Positions 62,961 to 64,000 of a stretch of DNA of 64,000 nt are shown here, piece by piece (the stretch's first letter is position 1; each line of letters begins with the position of its first letter). Made by a program: the position numbers and the translations under genes. Below the pieces are notes generated by a model. That model was given only the letters and a program-made list of their open reading frames with translations. It did no database searches and was not told the DNA's origin. Where the stretch lies: positions 1,309,501 to 1,373,500 of the forward strand of contig NC_017542.1 in assembly GCF_000237325.1 (NCBI RefSeq), given 5' to 3'. The stretch is from Paenibacillus polymyxa M1 (GTDB lineage Bacteria; Bacillota; Bacilli; Paenibacillales; Paenibacillaceae).

Positions 62961-63747
62961 AGTCGGAAGGATTGCGAGCACAGATGTTGCAGCGCTGACG
63001 TTTCAGGAGACGGTACATACGCTGGAACAATGGGCAGTCGGACGAAAGGACAGCTATGTATGTATTTGCAACACCCATTCCATTGTCACGGCCGGGAATC
63101 AGCCCGAGTTCCACGAAGCGCTCACTCAAGCTGATTTGTGTACTCCAGACGGTATGCCACTGGTATGGGCGCTCAAGCTGTACGGATTCGAGCGTCAGGA
63201 TCGAGTAGATGGCCCCAGTTTGATGCTCAAGTTGTGTGAACGTGCGCCACAGACGGAGGTGAGCGTATATTTTTACGGCAGTACGCCGGATACGCTGGAT
63301 AGCTTAAAAGACAGGATAGGACAGGATTACCCTGGAATTCGTATCGCGGGCAGCTTTTCACCGCCATTTCGTGAACTGCAGCCAGATGAGGAGAAGCGGA
63401 TCATTGAGGAAATCAATGCCTCAGGTGCGCATATCATATTCGTCAGTCTGGGCTGCCCCAAGCAGGAAGTCTGGATGCATCGCAACAAAGATCGTATCCG
63501 AGGCGTGATGATTGGAGTAGGGGCTGCCTTTGACTATATTACAGGTAAGGTTCGCAGGCCGCCGCTAATGATACAAAGGCTGGGACTGGAGTGGCTGTAC
63601 CGTCTGATCTGTGAGCCAAAGCGTTTGTGGAAGAGGTATGCCTATAACAATCCAATGTATATCTATCGTTTTCTCAAATCCTATCGACATAATAAAAGGC
63701 TCACGCTCTATCATAATCGGCATACAGGGAGAGGCATAGAGAAGTAA
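62935..63747 (+). CDS. GT26 (WecG/TagA/CpsF) glycosyltransferase, copy 2
   Basis: A 270-residue GT26 enzyme: YVCICNTHSIVTAGNQPEF, TPDGMPLVWALKLYG, VYFYGSTPDTLDSL, FVSLGCPKQEVWMHR and GVGAAFDYITGKVRRPP. The basic C-terminus (KSYRHNKRLTLYHNRH) may bind the membrane. It overlaps the GT4 gene by 26 bp and has GGAGGA before ATG 62935. Together with the protein at 36143 it gives each module its own GT26 enzyme. Confidence 0.92.
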   Translation: MMKQLPQYRVGRIASTDVAALTFQETVHTLEQWAVGRKDSYVCICNTHSIVTAGNQPEFHEALTQADLCTPDGMPLVWALKLYGFERQDRVDGPSLMLKLCERAPQTEVSVYFYGSTPDTLDSLKDRIGQDYPGIRIAGSFSPPFRELQPDEEKRIIEEINASGAHIIFVSLGCPKQEVWMHRNKDRIRGVMIGVGAAFDYITGKVRRPPLMIQRLGLEWLYRLICEPKRLWKRYAYNNPMYIYRFLKSYRHNKRLTLYHNRHTGRGIEK

Positions 63748-63800
63748 AGCGGGGCAAAAGTACAGTGAAATAAGACAGCATGTAAAAAGGGGGAATTGCT

Positions 63801-64000
63801 TTGAAGCTATGTGTAATAGGTGCCGGGTATGTCGGACTGGTGTCAGGGGTCTGTTTTGCCGCGCTTGGCAATACCGTCGTCTGTATCGATCAGAATGAAG
63901 ATAAAATTCGGCAGTTGCGTGCAGGCGGGGTACCGATTTATGAACCAGGCTTAAAGGCTCTAATTAAAGATAATGTGGAGCAGGGACGGTTGAGCTTTAC
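63801..64000 (+). CDS. ugd: UDP-glucose 6-dehydrogenase, copy 2, 3' end off window
   Basis: The first 66 codons of a second UDP-glucose dehydrogenase. KLCVIGAGYVGLVSGVCFAA is the NAD-binding loop and VPIYEPGLKALIKDN the next conserved block, parallel to the copy at 44062. The start is a TTG (63801) 7 bases after AAAAAGGGGG; no ATG or GTG fits. The catalytic Cys lies beyond the window. Duplication of this step suggests each module may control its own UDP-glucuronate supply. Confidence 0.9.
   Translation, partial: MKLCVIGAGYVGLVSGVCFAALGNTVVCIDQNEDKIRQLRAGGVPIYEPGLKALIKDNVEQGRLSF

Overview
The window reads as a piece of a Paenibacillus chromosome, most likely from the P. polymyxa group. This is inferred from gene families, Bacillales-type ribosome binding sites (AGGAGG/GGGAGG) and an exopolysaccharide (EPS) locus whose content recalls the fucose/mannose/glucuronate EPS ('paenan') clusters of P. 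polymyxa. No RNA marker gene or database search backs this up.

Bases 1-6570 are the end of a contractile-tail module (PBSX-like prophage or tailocin): baseplate J (cut by the left edge), XkdU-like protein, tail fibre, two small tail-region proteins, holin and GH25 endolysin. Bases 6571-7660 carry no intact gene. They hold two short relics of non-ribosomal peptide synthetase (NRPS) domains and a surviving terminator. Bases 7679-11315 encode a peptide-type ABC importer (lipoprotein and two permeases) with no ATPase genes. Bases 11532-15381 look like an acquired AT-richer island beside a transposase fragment: ABC exporter with a damaged Walker A, GNAT acetyltransferase, degraded DedA gene and divergent MerR/GyrI-like regulator. 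Bases 15815-22785 are housekeeping genes: dNTPase, luciferase-like oxidoreductase, TRM11-like methyltransferase, 2-hydroxyacid dehydrogenase, thpR, SleB-like hydrolase and UPF0173 hydrolase. Then come the large subunit of glutamate synthase (23248-27846) and a NarL-type two-component system (28168-30566).

From 30843 to the right edge the window is an EPS locus on the + strand, in two modules. Module 1 (30843-47432) has a Wzz-like protein, BY-kinase homologue, galU, initiating sugar-phosphate transferase, glycosyltransferases, two Wzy/O-antigen-ligase-like proteins, a GT26 protein, a flippase, UDP-glucose dehydrogenase and manC. Between the modules are two secreted or anchored glycoside hydrolases (47683-51627), the first behind a clear class I cyclic-di-GMP riboswitch and a sigma-D-like promoter, then a XRE (SinR-like) repressor. 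Module 2 (52868-64000) starts with a second Wzz/BY-kinase/initiating-transferase set and adds fcl, gmd, a flippase, a zinc-ribbon GT61-like protein, two GT4 enzymes, a GT26 protein and a second UDP-glucose dehydrogenase cut by the right edge.

Together the EPS genes can supply UDP-glucose, UDP-glucuronate, GDP-mannose and GDP-fucose, build lipid-linked repeats, flip and polymerise them, and cut the product. The most unusual signals are: four copies of a 140-bp element with covarying stems, placed as inverted pairs in the two longest EPS intergenic gaps; the c-di-GMP riboswitch with sigma-D-like promoter on the mannanase-like hydrolase; key-residue losses in different motifs of the two BY-kinase homologues; and two perfect palindromes at the promoter between the XRE repressor and module 2.
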